Numbered from the stretch's first letter, positions 25,650-33,788 are shown. The stretch: 64,000 nt of DNA from CAZBQJ01 sp964494085 (GCA_964494085.1 CAZBQJ010000002.1:62001-126000); one strand, 5' to 3'. Notes: generated by a model not told the origin, from the sequence alone. Numbers and translations are program-made.

Positions 25650-25682
25650 ACCGGTGACAGACGGAATTTGAATCTGGTCAAT

Positions 25683-26228
25683 TTATTCCTGATAAAACTG
25701 TTGATATTTTGCTCTGAATTTAGCGATTTTTGGTTCTATTACCACTTGGCAATAAGCTTGTTCCGGGTTTCTTTGATAATAATTTTGATGGTCACTTTCA
25801 GCCGGATAAAATTTCTCCAAAGCTGAAATCTGCGTCACTATCGGTCCGGAAAATATCTTTTCACTATTCAATTCGGCAATAACCTTTTCCGTTCGCTCCT
25901 TTTGTTCCGGTGAATTATAAAAAATCACTGATCGATACTGCGTTCCCACGTCATTCCCCTGTCGATCGATCTTAGTCGGATCATGCACTGCAAAGAAAAT
26001 GTGCAGAATATCTTCATAACTGATTTCTGTCGGATCAAATTTCAACTTGACCACTTCCACATGTCCGGTCATCCCGCTACAAACCATTTCATAACTGGGA
26101 TCAGGCAGTTTTCCACCGGCATATCCCGACAAAACTTCTTTCACCCCTTTACAATGTAAAAATGTCGCTTCGATACACCAGAAACAACCGCCTCCCAAAA
26201 CCACTGTTACCAAGTTTTTTTCTTCCAT
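25683..26228 (-). CDS. msrA: Peptide methionine sulfoxide reductase A
   Basis: Reduces methionine-S-sulfoxide in proteins. Signature GGGCFWCIEATFLHCKGV carries the catalytic Cys at residue ~16; a second cysteine follows at once (GCFWC), as in one MsrA subgroup, and more lie further on. GYAGGKLPDPSYEMVCSGMTGH, the AVHDPTKIDRQGNDVGTQYRS block and DHQNYYQRNP are all standard. Length 181 is normal for a single-domain MsrA; no MsrB is fused. It belongs functionally with bcp as oxidative-stress repair. Convergent with the HD-protein gene. Confidence 0.96.
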   Translation of the reverse strand: MEEKNLVTVVLGGGCFWCIEATFLHCKGVKEVLSGYAGGKLPDPSYEMVCSGMTGHVEVVKLKFDPTEISYEDILHIFFAVHDPTKIDRQGNDVGTQYRSVIFYNSPEQKERTEKVIAELNSEKIFSGPIVTQISALEKFYPAESDHQNYYQRNPEQAYCQVVIEPKIAKFRAKYQQFYQE

Positions 26229-26262
26229 AAATAAAAATTAATTAATTTTCTTTAATCATATC

Positions 26263-26514
26263 TTAGTTTCCTTTCCCCAATAACTTTATTTTTTCCGCTC
26301 GGGTCATCCGTTTTATCTCCGCCTCACGTTTCCTCACCTCAGCATAAGTCTGAAAACCTTCACTATGGATCAATTCGACCGGCCGACGGATTTTTGTATA
26401 ATGCGCCCCGGATTTCAAATGATTATGAGCATGCAGTCGCTTCACCAAATCATTAGTCGATCCCACATAGAACGTCCCATCCGCACACTTCAAAATGTAT
26501 ACATAAAAAGTCAT
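26263..26514 (-). CDS. GIY-YIG nuclease-superfamily protein, UPF0213 type
   Basis: An 83-residue single-domain protein with YVYILKCADGTFYVGSTNDL as the GIY-YIG core, RLHAHN with the conserved Arg, and a C-terminal EVRKREAEIKRMTRAEKIKLL helix including the conserved Glu. These small proteins are common in bacteria; the precise target DNA is unknown. The gene begins 16 bases from tRNA-Asp, on the same strand, and could be transcribed from the tRNA promoter. Confidence 0.92.
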   Translation of the reverse strand: MTFYVYILKCADGTFYVGSTNDLVKRLHAHNHLKSGAHYTKIRRPVELIHSEGFQTYAEVRKREAEIKRMTRAEKIKLLGKGN

Positions 26515-26530
26515 ACTGAAAATTTAAACA

Positions 26531-26607
26531 TGGCGGAAACGACGGGATTCGAACCCGCGACCTCCACAGTGACAGTGTGGCGTTCTAACCAGCTGAACTA
26601 CGTCTCC
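26531..26607 (-). tRNA. tRNA-Asp (anticodon GTC), CCA encoded
   Basis: On the minus strand, acceptor GGAGACG pairs with CGTTTCC (one G-T pair). The anticodon stem CCACA/TGTGG holds the loop CTGTCAC, giving GTC. T arm is CGGG-TTCGAAT-CCCG. Discriminator G and encoded CCA. Confidence 0.97.
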
Positions 26608-26669
26608 ATAAGCCATCCGCGCAACAGGCAAATCTGCGTCACCGAATTTCATCCTCACTTTGCGGGGCA

Positions 26670-26698
26670 AATATAATCAAAGCCCTCGACTTTTGCAA
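26670..26698 (-). promoter_or_regulatory. Promoter upstream of tRNA-Asp
   Basis: On the minus strand TTGCAA and TATATT are spaced by 17 bases. It lies ~63 bases before the tRNA-Asp 5' end and is the only good match in this gap. Confidence 0.5.
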
Positions 26699-26711
26699 GT
26701 TAAAATTTGAG

Positions 26712-26742
26712 AGCACAAACCCTCGTGGAGAGGGTTTGTGCT
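26712..26742. other. Strong hairpin in the tRNA-Asp/phosphatase gap
   Basis: AGCACAAACCCTC pairs perfectly with GAGGGTTTGTGCT around a 5-nt loop. It has no U tract on the plus strand and a weak one on the minus strand. It lies between divergent transcription units, so it may insulate them or be an operator. Confidence 0.45.
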
Positions 26743-26773
26743 ATATTCTAGTAAATTCAAATATTAAATATCT

Positions 26774-27358
26774 ATGTCTATCCCATCACTCCACAACCGT
26801 TATTTTCTCATGCGTCATGGTACCGCCCAAAGCAATATCGAACAGCGCTATTCGACCGATCCGGAACTCGGCCAAAAACAGCATCCCCTGGTCCCTGAAG
26901 GGCGCCAACTGGTCAAAAATTCCATCGTCACATCGGCTCCACTCGGTTTGGATGAGCATACTATCATTTACGCTTCCCCTTTTTTACGTACTACTCAAAC
27001 CGCCCAAATTGTTCAGGAGTTTCTGGGTTGTCCTCCGATCACCTTTGATCTGCGTTTGCGCGAACGTTTTTGCGGGGACTTCGATGGTAAAGTCTATACT
27101 TATCCCAGCCCTCATCGCCAAGCCGATACCAAAATCGATAGTGACTTCCGTGGAGTAGAGTCTTTGTCCCATATGTGGGACCGTCTATATGGTGTAATCC
27201 GGGATATTGAAAAGAAACACCGGCATCAAACCATTTTGATAGTTTCTCATGGCGATCCCTTGGATTGTCTTTATTGTGGACTCCATGGTGTTGATTTGCT
27301 GAGATTCCATGATCATTTCCCCAATTTTCAACGAGGCGAAATTCGCCTACTATTTTAA
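26774..27358 (+). CDS. Histidine phosphatase family protein
   Basis: Phosphoglycerate-mutase-like fold with catalytic RHGTAQSN at residues ~14-21, the second Arg in ASPFLRTTQTAQIV, Glu in LRERFCGDFDGK, and the second catalytic His in IVSHGDPLD. Length 194 fits a stand-alone phosphatase better than a true glycolytic mutase. Substrate unknown; broad-specificity sugar-phosphate or nucleotide phosphatases share this pattern. It is followed by a GT4 glycosyltransferase gene 43 bases on, so the two may act together in sugar metabolism. Confidence 0.92.
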   Translation: MSIPSLHNRYFLMRHGTAQSNIEQRYSTDPELGQKQHPLVPEGRQLVKNSIVTSAPLGLDEHTIIYASPFLRTTQTAQIVQEFLGCPPITFDLRLRERFCGDFDGKVYTYPSPHRQADTKIDSDFRGVESLSHMWDRLYGVIRDIEKKHRHQTILIVSHGDPLDCLYCGLHGVDLLRFHDHFPNFQRGEIRLLF

Positions 27359-27401
27359 TTTTTCACAAATCAATCTATTGTAATTCCACTTAAACAAAAT
27401 T

Positions 27402-28562
27402 ATGCGTATTGGTATCGATTGCAGAATGTATTCTTCACAATTCACCGGTATTGGCCGTTATGTTTTTGAATTGGTTGAAAACCTTCAGACAATTGACCGT
27501 CAAAATCACTATTTTTTGTTTTTCAATCAGCCTGAATTCAATAATTTCCAAGCCAGTAGTCCTAATTTTCAAAAAGTACTGGTTAATGCCAAACATTATT
27601 CTCTGGCCGAGCAAACCTGTTTTCTCAAAATCCTCAACCGTCATCACCTGGATTTAATGCATTTCACTCATTTTAATGCCCCGATCTTTTATCGCCGTCC
27701 CTCTATAGTGACCATCCATGACCTGACGCTCCATTTTTTCCCCGGGAAAAAAATGAAATCGTTTTTCCATCGGCTAGCCTATCGAACTACTATTCGCACC
27801 GCTGTCCGCAAAGCCACCAAAATTATTGCTGTCTCCCGTGCGACAGGCCGTGATTTGGAAGAGTTGTTAAATATTTCTTTGAATAAGATCCAAATTATTT
27901 ATGAAGGAGTAAATCCTGATTTCAAACCGATCGACAATCAAAGTCGACTCAATCACACCCTCCACAAATATCAAATCCACAAACCCTTTCTTCTCTATAC
28001 TGGTGTGTGGCGCGACCATAAAAACCTCACCGGCTTATTGGACGCTTTTGCTCAAATCTACAAAAAACATGATTTACAATTAGTCGTTACCGGCCGCAAA
28101 GACAATATCTATGCTCAGGAGATTTTCAATCACGCCCGTCAACTTGGTTTAATGTCAGAAAAGGATCGCTCAACAGATCACCAATGGCCGGCTGTCATTT
28201 TCCCGGGATTAGTTGGTGAAGATGAATTAATTGACCTGATCAATTTGGCAAAGATTTATGTTTTCCCTTCTTTCTACGAAGGTTTTGGTTTGCCTCCACT
28301 CGAAGCCATGCAATGTGGTACGCCCGTTGCCGCTTCCAATACTTCTTGTATGCCGGAAATATGTGGTAATAATGCCATTTATTTTGACCCCTATTCACCC
28401 GCGGACATCGCCGACAAAATCGAACGCCTGCTCACTGATCAACACCTATATAATAGACTGGTCAAATCGGGCCTCCAACACACCAAAAAATTCTCCTGGA
28501 GTAAAATGGCCAAAGAAACGCATCAACTATATCTACATGTACTCACCCCACCCTCAAAATAA
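27402..28562 (+). CDS. GT4-family glycosyltransferase
   Basis: A retaining GT-B enzyme of 386 residues. The N-terminus MRIGIDCRMYSSQFTGIGRY and VTIHDLTLHFFPG belong to the acceptor domain. The C-terminal nucleotide-sugar domain shows PFLLYTGVWRDHKNLTGLLD and the signature FPSFYEGFGLPPLEAMQCG with the EX7E pair. It resembles mannosyltransferases of surface polysaccharide pathways, but the sugar cannot be deduced. Its 3' end overlaps the DciA-like gene by 26 bases. Confidence 0.92.
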   Translation: MRIGIDCRMYSSQFTGIGRYVFELVENLQTIDRQNHYFLFFNQPEFNNFQASSPNFQKVLVNAKHYSLAEQTCFLKILNRHHLDLMHFTHFNAPIFYRRPSIVTIHDLTLHFFPGKKMKSFFHRLAYRTTIRTAVRKATKIIAVSRATGRDLEELLNISLNKIQIIYEGVNPDFKPIDNQSRLNHTLHKYQIHKPFLLYTGVWRDHKNLTGLLDAFAQIYKKHDLQLVVTGRKDNIYAQEIFNHARQLGLMSEKDRSTDHQWPAVIFPGLVGEDELIDLINLAKIYVFPSFYEGFGLPPLEAMQCGTPVAASNTSCMPEICGNNAIYFDPYSPADIADKIERLLTDQHLYNRLVKSGLQHTKKFSWSKMAKETHQLYLHVLTPPSK

Positions 28563-28950
28563 TCGTCACCCCAAGACCGGCTCATATAAAGGTCAGTTTA
28601 ATGATTTTTATCAGGAAAAATTTCTTCCCACTCCACGATCTGCCCGAAGTGCAGCGGGAGAAAGCGATTTCCAAAGTCTTTTTGAGTTGGCTGCAAACAA
28701 ATTAGGTGTTGGAACCGAGATGACAGCTATCCGCATTTGCCATCAGGCTGGACAAGTCCTGTCTAAGCTCTTCCCTGATCAATCAAACAATTTCAAAGTC
28801 ATCTCCTATAAAACAGGCGTACTGATTATTTCCGCTTCTAGCGCTCCTGCTCGTCAGCGTCTTTTTACCAAACAGCACCTTCTTCAGAAAGAGCTTAATC
28901 AAGCCCTCAAAACTCCGAAAATTCAGAAGATTATCATTCGAACGGGTTGA
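28537..28950 (+). CDS. DUF721/DciA-like protein
   Basis: A 137-residue protein. After a basic, Pro-rich N-tail (~40 residues), the domain FQSLFELAANKLGVGTEMTA, ICHQAGQVLSKLFPD, FKVISYKTGVLIISASS and RQRLFTKQHLLQKELN matches DUF721, the family of the replicative-helicase loader/operator DciA. In bacteria lacking DnaC-type loaders, DciA helps place DnaB. The start ATG lies inside the end of the glycosyltransferase gene. The frame is open much further upstream, but that part is an out-of-frame shadow. It is followed by rpsP. Confidence 0.75.
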   Translation: MYSPHPQNNRHPKTGSYKGQFNDFYQEKFLPTPRSARSAAGESDFQSLFELAANKLGVGTEMTAIRICHQAGQVLSKLFPDQSNNFKVISYKTGVLIISASSAPARQRLFTKQHLLQKELNQALKTPKIQKIIIRTG

Positions 28951-29028
28951 TCCAATATTTTCTTGACATTAAAACTCTCCCACCCTAAACTGCGGAGGCA
29001 ATTAGAAATCCTTTTAACCAGAAAAATC

Positions 29029-29481
29029 GTGTTAGTAATCAGACTCACTCGCTCCGGAAAGACTTCCCAAGAAAGTTTTAGAATGGTAGTTGCCGAACAA
29101 TCCAAAGCTGTTAAAAGACAGTATATTGAACTTGTCGGACATTATGTCCCTACCAGCAATCCAAAAATCCTGAAATTTAATCAGGAGAGAATTTCTTATT
29201 GGATTTCCCAGGGAGCCCAGCCCAGTGAAACCGTCGCTTCCCTACTCAAAGGCGCTGGAGTAGCGGGTATGGAAAAATATATCAAATTCCAGCCCAACAA
29301 AAAGGCCGCCAAGAAAAAAGTCGGCGATGAGCCGGCTGCCGGTGCGACTCCTGAAGTAAAAGTGGCAACTCCAGCCCCAGCCACAGAAGAAGCTCCTGTC
29401 GCAGAATCACCAGCCAAAGAAGATTCCGCCACCGAAGGTTCAGCGCCAACAGAAGCCCCTGCCGAAGCACCACAGGCTTAA
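29029..29481 (+). CDS. rpsP: 30S ribosomal protein S16 with long Ala/Pro-rich tail
   Basis: The S16 core occupies residues 1-~80: LVIRLTRSGKTSQESFRMVVAEQ, then the IELVGHYVPTSNP segment and RISYWISQGAQPSETVASLL, which are the family's most conserved blocks. GTG at 29029 gives the expected N-terminus; the frame is open 22 codons further upstream but without S16 similarity. The C-terminal ~65 residues are Ala/Pro/Glu-rich and probably disordered, making the protein (150 residues) nearly double the usual length. khpA follows 43 bases on, the standard rpsP-khpA order. Confidence 0.95.
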   Translation: MLVIRLTRSGKTSQESFRMVVAEQSKAVKRQYIELVGHYVPTSNPKILKFNQERISYWISQGAQPSETVASLLKGAGVAGMEKYIKFQPNKKAAKKKVGDEPAAGATPEVKVATPAPATEEAPVAESPAKEDSATEGSAPTEAPAEAPQA

Positions 29482-29524
29482 TTTTATGTAGTAGTCCCCT
29501 TTAATATCTAACCCAACTACCACA

Positions 29525-29830
29525 ATGGAAAAAATGCAAGACAAAGATTTTGTTGAATATGTTGTTAAGCAGATCGTTGATCAGCCAGATCAGGTCACTG
29601 TTGATCGCTCTGTAGATGAAATGGGAGTCTTGATTACCCTCAAAGTTGCCAAAGAAGATATGGGCAAAGTAATTGGTAAAAGTGGCCAAACAGCTAAATC
29701 TATTCGCATCCTTCTGCGGGTTATCGGTTCCAAGAACAACGCCCGTGTTAACCTCAAAATTGTTGAACCAGATGGAACCGTAGTAGGCGGGGGTAATGGT
29801 GCAAACATAGATGATAGTTTAGGCATCTAA
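29525..29830 (+). CDS. khpA: KH-domain RNA-binding protein KhpA
   Basis: A small KH protein of 101 residues. YVVKQIVDQPDQVTVDRS leads into the KH core with the RNA-binding loop GKVIGKSGQTAKSIRILLR, and NARVNLKIVEPDG closes it. KhpA binds RNA with KhpB (Jag) and affects cell elongation in Firmicutes. It is about 20 residues longer than typical because of a Gly/Asn-rich tail. The position directly after rpsP is the widely conserved arrangement. No Shine-Dalgarno sequence precedes the ATG. Confidence 0.94.
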   Translation: MEKMQDKDFVEYVVKQIVDQPDQVTVDRSVDEMGVLITLKVAKEDMGKVIGKSGQTAKSIRILLRVIGSKNNARVNLKIVEPDGTVVGGGNGANIDDSLGI

Positions 29831-29832
29831 TC

Positions 29833-29925
29833 CGTGAGCGGGCTACCAGGAGGCGCTTGCGAAATATAAGCTAAAAATTCATTGCCAGTTCTCCTATTTA
29901 CGGGTAGTCTACATGTGATTTACAA
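29833..29925 (+). ncRNA. Candidate structured RNA between khpA and a TrbC-like gene
   Basis: Nested pairings can be drawn by eye: CGTG with CATG, GGCTACC with GGGTAGTC, GGAG with CTCC, and an inner GCTT/AAGC hairpin. They fill most of the 110-base gap. The order is consistent with one closed RNA of ~90 nt, for instance a leader of the next gene. I recognise no known class, and chance cannot be excluded without covariation. Confidence 0.3.
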
Positions 29926-29940
29926 ACCTAAAGCAACATT

Positions 29941-30321
29941 ATGGCTCGAAGCAGCGGTACTATCATTGATGCAGCGTCCAATTATAATATTCCGGATATT
30001 ATTAACAAAGGTTTAGCTTACGCCATCCTCTTTGCCGGAATCCTTTCAGTTATCTTTATCATTATTGGAGGTTTCTCTTTTATCCTTTCCGGTGGATCCG
30101 AAGACAAGATCAAACAGGCCGTAGGCACTATCCGCTATGCTATCATCGGTCTGGTTATCACCATACTATCAGTAGTCATTGTCCAGGCCGTAGGTCAATT
30201 TATCGGCTTAGATGTAGTCAAATATCTCAATCTCGGTGACATCTTCCACAATGTTCAAAGTCTGGGTGAAACCTTCAGCCAGAATAGTTCCAGTGGTGGC
30301 CTCAGTAATTCACTCGATTAA
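29941..30321 (+). CDS. TrbC/VirB2-like two-helix membrane protein
   Basis: A 126-residue protein with two membrane helices: AYAILFAGILSVIFIIIGGFSF and YAIIGLVITILSVVIVQAVG, joined by a short polar loop ILSGGSEDKIKQAVGTI. This loop and arrangement match pilin-like proteins of type IV secretion (TrbC/VirB2 family), which are frequent and often stand-alone in Patescibacteria. No cleavable signal peptide is obvious. There are no other type IV secretion genes in the window, so its role may be distinct from secretion. Confidence 0.72.
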   Translation: MARSSGTIIDAASNYNIPDIINKGLAYAILFAGILSVIFIIIGGFSFILSGGSEDKIKQAVGTIRYAIIGLVITILSVVIVQAVGQFIGLDVVKYLNLGDIFHNVQSLGETFSQNSSSGGLSNSLD

Positions 30322-30327
30322 AAGCGA

Positions 30328-31104
30328 TTATTTATAAATTTTTCTGACTATATGGGCCCAATCATAGGGAAATTTAAACGTTTCCAGGGCTCTCACAATG
30401 GAAGCGAAAACACTCCATAAATCTTTCCTATCAAACAGGAAAGCGTTTCCAGTTTCTTCATTCGGTCGATAATTTTCCAAAAACACCGAGCGATCTTCAC
30501 CTACTAAAACCACCCCATAATTCATCAATAATTTAATTAAATCATGATGATTATTAAAAATTATAGCCAAGTCAGCCGCCATCAGTAGACGGTCAATTTC
30601 TTTTTCTTCTCTACCCTGGCCGCTATTATCCTGTTTAGGGTTATACCAGATAATATGCCCTTCTTGATGTTCAGATAATTCACTGAGGTTATTCAAATCC
30701 GACTTCTGTTCGGTATCGACTACAATTACTCGACAATTTAAGACAATCAGAGCGTCCAACAATTTGAAAAGCTTTTCTCTGGGAAATAATTCCTTGTCAC
30801 CATTCAAGTCTGTGGCGAAGAGGAGAACTAAGGGAATTTTTAAATCGGTTTTATCCTGGTTTTTATCTTTAAAATAGCCAAAAACTTCTTTTTTTGCCTC
30901 TTTCTTCCCTTTTATGAGTAGAGAAAGCATTGTTTGAGTATGTGTTTCCAGCTCCTCCTCCATTAAATCTGTATATTGCTGCCCCTTTGAAAAGGCCTCC
31001 AGCTCAGCCTTTTTAATTGTTTTCTTCACTACCTTCCTCTTCCCGGAAGTTTTATGTGACGCCTTGTGTGGAACCTTTGGTGTTTTAGTCATTTTCATAT
31101 TCAT
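30328..31104 (-). CDS. Protein with glycogen-synthase-like C-terminal tail, catalytic half missing
   Basis: Residues 1-~45 are very Lys-rich, suggesting nucleic-acid or polyanion contact. The middle (~75-190) looks like an alpha/beta domain: IPLVLLFATDLNG, CRVIVVDTEQK, HIIWYNPKQ, and DLAIIFNNHHDLIKLLMNYGVVLVGEDRS. The C-terminus GNAFLFDRKDLWSVFASIVRALETF followed by KFPYDWAHIVRK strongly recalls the end of glycogen/starch synthases of the GT5 family, but the N-terminal GT-B domain and its sugar-nucleotide sites are absent. It may be a degenerate or re-purposed glycosyltransferase remnant. Convergent with the TrbC-like gene. Confidence 0.58.
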   Translation of the reverse strand: MNMKMTKTPKVPHKASHKTSGKRKVVKKTIKKAELEAFSKGQQYTDLMEEELETHTQTMLSLLIKGKKEAKKEVFGYFKDKNQDKTDLKIPLVLLFATDLNGDKELFPREKLFKLLDALIVLNCRVIVVDTEQKSDLNNLSELSEHQEGHIIWYNPKQDNSGQGREEKEIDRLLMAADLAIIFNNHHDLIKLLMNYGVVLVGEDRSVFLENYRPNEETGNAFLFDRKDLWSVFASIVRALETFKFPYDWAHIVRKIYK

Positions 31105-31114
31105 ATGTATCAGC

Positions 31115-31143
31115 TTGCTTCTGTTTTGATTAAATCCTATTAT
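31115..31143 (+). promoter_or_regulatory. Sigma-70-type promoter for the exonuclease gene
   Basis: TTGCTT and TATTAT are spaced by 17 bases, ending 39 bases before the ATG at 31183, in the divergent gap to the Lys-rich gene. Confidence 0.55.
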
Positions 31144-31182
31144 TTTAGCAAATTTTTGTCTTTTATAAAAGCACTTTCCCCT

Positions 31183-32097
31183 ATGAAAAAGTTACTTCTG
31201 ATTGACGGAAACGCCATTTTTCATCGCGCATTCCATGCGCTCCCTCTTTTGACAGATGCTAAAGGGCATTATACCAATGCAATTTTTGGCTTCACCAAGA
31301 TGCTTTTCGAGATAATCAAAAAAGAGAAACCCGATTATTTGGCAGTAGCCTTTGATCACAAAGATAAAACTTTTCGGCATCAGGAATTTACGGAATACAA
31401 AGCCAATCGCAGCGAGGCGCCAGCAGAGCTTTATCCCCAGCTTCCAGGATTAATGAAATTATTGGAAGTGTTCGATATCCCTATCTTTCAGCAACCGGGT
31501 TATGAAGCTGATGATATTATCGGTACTCTTGCTACTCAAGCCGAGGAAACTCCCGAATTGGCTACACGCATTCTCACCGGCGATAAAGATTCCTTTCAAT
31601 TGGTTGATCAGCATACTCAAGTAATCGTCCCTCAAATCGGGATTTCGCAGACTACTACTTATGATTCTGCAGCTGTAAAAGCCAAAATGGGCCTACATCC
31701 CGACCAGATTATTGATTACAAGGCGCTACGCGGAGATTCCTCCGATAATATCCCTGGAGTCAGAGGTATCGGTGACAAGCAAGCCGTGGATTTACTGCAA
31801 AAATACTACACACTTGATAATGTATATCAGCATCTAGATGAGCTTAAGCCAGCCCAGAAAACCAAGCTCATTGAAAATAAAGATACGGCATATCTGAGCC
31901 AAAAAATGGCTACCATTATTCGTGATATGCCAATTCAACTCAATTTGGAAGCCTGTAGGCTCCATAGTTGGCCAGTCGACAAAGCTCGTGTCGCACTCAA
32001 CGAATTCGGCTTCACTAGTTTGATGAAACCACTCAACGAATTGGCTCTCTTGGTAGAGTCTCGTCAGCAAGCAGAAAAGCAGCCATCACTTTTCTAA
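31183..32097 (+). CDS. Stand-alone 5'-3' exonuclease (PolA-type PIN domain) with clamp-binding-like tail
   Basis: Matches the N-terminal nuclease domain of DNA polymerase I: KLLLIDGNAIFHRAFHALP, YTNAIFGFTKML, LAVAFDHKDKTFRHQEFTEYKANR, QPGYEADDIIGTLA, ILTGDKDSFQLVD and a helix-hairpin-helix SSDNIPGVRGIGDKQAVDLL supply the acidic metal site and DNA-binding motif. There is no polymerase domain: the gene stops at residue 304. The last five residues are QPSLF, which fits the bacterial sliding-clamp binding consensus. Likely function is RNA primer removal or repair. ATG 31183 was chosen because the 39 codons upstream do not resemble the family. Confidence 0.92.
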   Translation: MKKLLLIDGNAIFHRAFHALPLLTDAKGHYTNAIFGFTKMLFEIIKKEKPDYLAVAFDHKDKTFRHQEFTEYKANRSEAPAELYPQLPGLMKLLEVFDIPIFQQPGYEADDIIGTLATQAEETPELATRILTGDKDSFQLVDQHTQVIVPQIGISQTTTYDSAAVKAKMGLHPDQIIDYKALRGDSSDNIPGVRGIGDKQAVDLLQKYYTLDNVYQHLDELKPAQKTKLIENKDTAYLSQKMATIIRDMPIQLNLEACRLHSWPVDKARVALNEFGFTSLMKPLNELALLVESRQQAEKQPSLF

Positions 32098-32117
32098 AAA
32101 TTTGACCGGTTATTTAT

Positions 32118-32145
32118 TTGACAAAGTTGATAAAGGTATTATAAT
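32118..32145 (+). promoter_or_regulatory. Near-consensus promoter in the exonuclease-ftsA gap
   Basis: A perfect TTGACA and a perfect TATAAT are 16 bases apart, pointing at ftsA, whose ATG is about 290 bases downstream. The gap 32098-32435 has no convincing gene; a 65-codon frame from a TTG lies across it. The long leader may be a small RNA or a regulated ftsA leader. Confidence 0.7.
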
Positions 32146-32435
32146 AAATGCAGATCCTGCACTGCCCTGGCATGGAAAACTCCAGCTCTATCAGGTCCGG
32201 CAAGCACCAGACATCATCTTCACCTTAGTCTTTTCAAACGCTGCTAAGTTTAATTATTTGGGAAGCCTTAACAATTTCTCAATATCCGTAAAGCCCTAAT
32301 TTTCTCAAATTGATTTGATAATTTCCGCTCAATACTCTATATTTCCAGTCAGACAAACAGGCTTGTCTATTACTGTCAAGTTTGTTCACAAGATATTGTC
32401 CAAAAACAAAAAAACGCATATTTTCAATTTATCCA

Positions 32436-33674
32436 ATGGCCAAAGTAAGAGTAATCGCGAGTCTCGACATCGGCAGTTCTAAGATACGTACCGTTGTAGG
32501 GACGCTTGAAGAAAGTTCCCAAGTTCCCAATATCATCGGTGTAGGGATAGCTCCTTCCACTGGCATGCGTAAAGGGGCGATTATTGATGTTGAAGAAACC
32601 ATCAATTCCATTGCTTCTTCATTGGAAGATGCCGAACGCATGGCTGGCGAACCGATTAATCATGTCTTTTTAGGGATTGGTGGCAATAATATAGAATCGA
32701 TCAACTCCAAAGGCGTTATCGCCGTTTCCCATGCTGGTAATGAAATTACCGAAGACGATGTTGACCGCGTTTTGGAAGCTGCTCAAGCGGTTTCCATCCC
32801 CTCCAACCGTCGCATTCTACGCATTATTCCCAAGTCTTTTACTGTTGATGAACAAAAAGGAATTAAATATCCGGTCGGGATGACCGGTATTCGTCTAGAA
32901 GTAGAAGCTCATATCATCACCGGCCTGGTACCGGCTGTTAAAAATATCGAAAAATGTGTTTTACAGGCCGGTGTGGACATCGACGACATTATTCCTTCCT
33001 GTCTAGCCGCCGCTGAAGCAGTCCTCTCTAAACGCCAAAAAGAACTTGGAGTAGTCGTAATCGATATCGGTTGTGGAGGGACTTCAGTCAGTGTATTCGA
33101 AGAAGGAACGACTCTTCATACGGCTGTTATTCCGGTGGGAGGTGAAAATGTTACCAATGATATAGCTATCGGGTTACGCACCTCTATCGATACTGCCGAA
33201 AAGATCAAAATTGAATATGGCACTTGTTCTCCCGCTGACGTCAATGAAAGAGAAATCATTGATCTTTCCCTAATTAGTAAAATAGATACTCAAAAGGTTT
33301 CCAAACGTCACATGGCTGAAATTATCGAGGCGCGTTATCATGAAATATTCCTGCTTGTCCGTGACGAGTTAGCCAAAATCAACCGTGATGGGATGTTGCC
33401 GGCCGGCGCAATTTTAACCGGTGCATCAGTAAAGATTCCGGGTATCCTGGATCTGGCTAGAGAAACATTAAATCTACCTGTCCAAATAGGATTTCCACAG
33501 AATTTTGATGGCGTGGTTGATAAAATTGACGATCCAGCGTATGCTACAGCCATTGGCTTAATCCTGTGGGGATCCAGATTAGAAAATCGCTCCTACGGCT
33601 TCAGCTTAAAAGGAATTAATTTAAAAAAATCATTTGGGGGAATAAAAGATTGGTTCAAGAGCCTATTCCCTTGA
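32436..33674 (+). CDS. ftsA: Cell division protein FtsA
   Basis: Actin-like protein that tethers FtsZ to the membrane. The 412-residue protein opens with VIASLDIGSSKIRTVVGTL (phosphate 1 motif), contains the 1C domain around AIIDVEETINSIASSLEDAE, a second phosphate motif VVVIDIGCGGTSVSVFE, and AGAILTGASVKIPGI as the adenosine motif. The C-terminus GGIKDWFKSLFP is an amphipathic helix suited to membrane binding. ATG at 32436 is preferred over TTG 18 codons upstream. Stop codon is TGA. ftsZ follows after 114 bases that contain its own promoter. Confidence 0.97.
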   Translation: MAKVRVIASLDIGSSKIRTVVGTLEESSQVPNIIGVGIAPSTGMRKGAIIDVEETINSIASSLEDAERMAGEPINHVFLGIGGNNIESINSKGVIAVSHAGNEITEDDVDRVLEAAQAVSIPSNRRILRIIPKSFTVDEQKGIKYPVGMTGIRLEVEAHIITGLVPAVKNIEKCVLQAGVDIDDIIPSCLAAAEAVLSKRQKELGVVVIDIGCGGTSVSVFEEGTTLHTAVIPVGGENVTNDIAIGLRTSIDTAEKIKIEYGTCSPADVNEREIIDLSLISKIDTQKVSKRHMAEIIEARYHEIFLLVRDELAKINRDGMLPAGAILTGASVKIPGILDLARETLNLPVQIGFPQNFDGVVDKIDDPAYATAIGLILWGSRLENRSYGFSLKGINLKKSFGGIKDWFKSLFP

Positions 33675-33728
33675 TTATCAAAGCTTGCAGCCAATTAATC
33701 CCTCAGATATATCAACCAGGAAATACTA

Positions 33729-33757
33729 TTGACACATTATCAAATTATCGGTAATAA
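33729..33757 (+). promoter_or_regulatory. Promoter of ftsZ
   Basis: TTGACA, 17-base spacer and TAATAA(T), ending 31 bases before the ftsZ ATG. This lets ftsZ be transcribed apart from ftsA. Confidence 0.68.
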
Positions 33758-33788
33758 TTAACTCTCGACAATTTTAAAGCCCCATTTT

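Noticed and set aside
32150..32235. Signal recognition particle RNA
   Set aside because: A TCAGGTCCGG stretch is present, but the GGAA tetraloop, AGCAG side and flanking helices are missing.
32102..32299. 65-residue frame starting with TTG
   Set aside because: No family, no ribosome site and it covers the near-consensus promoter.
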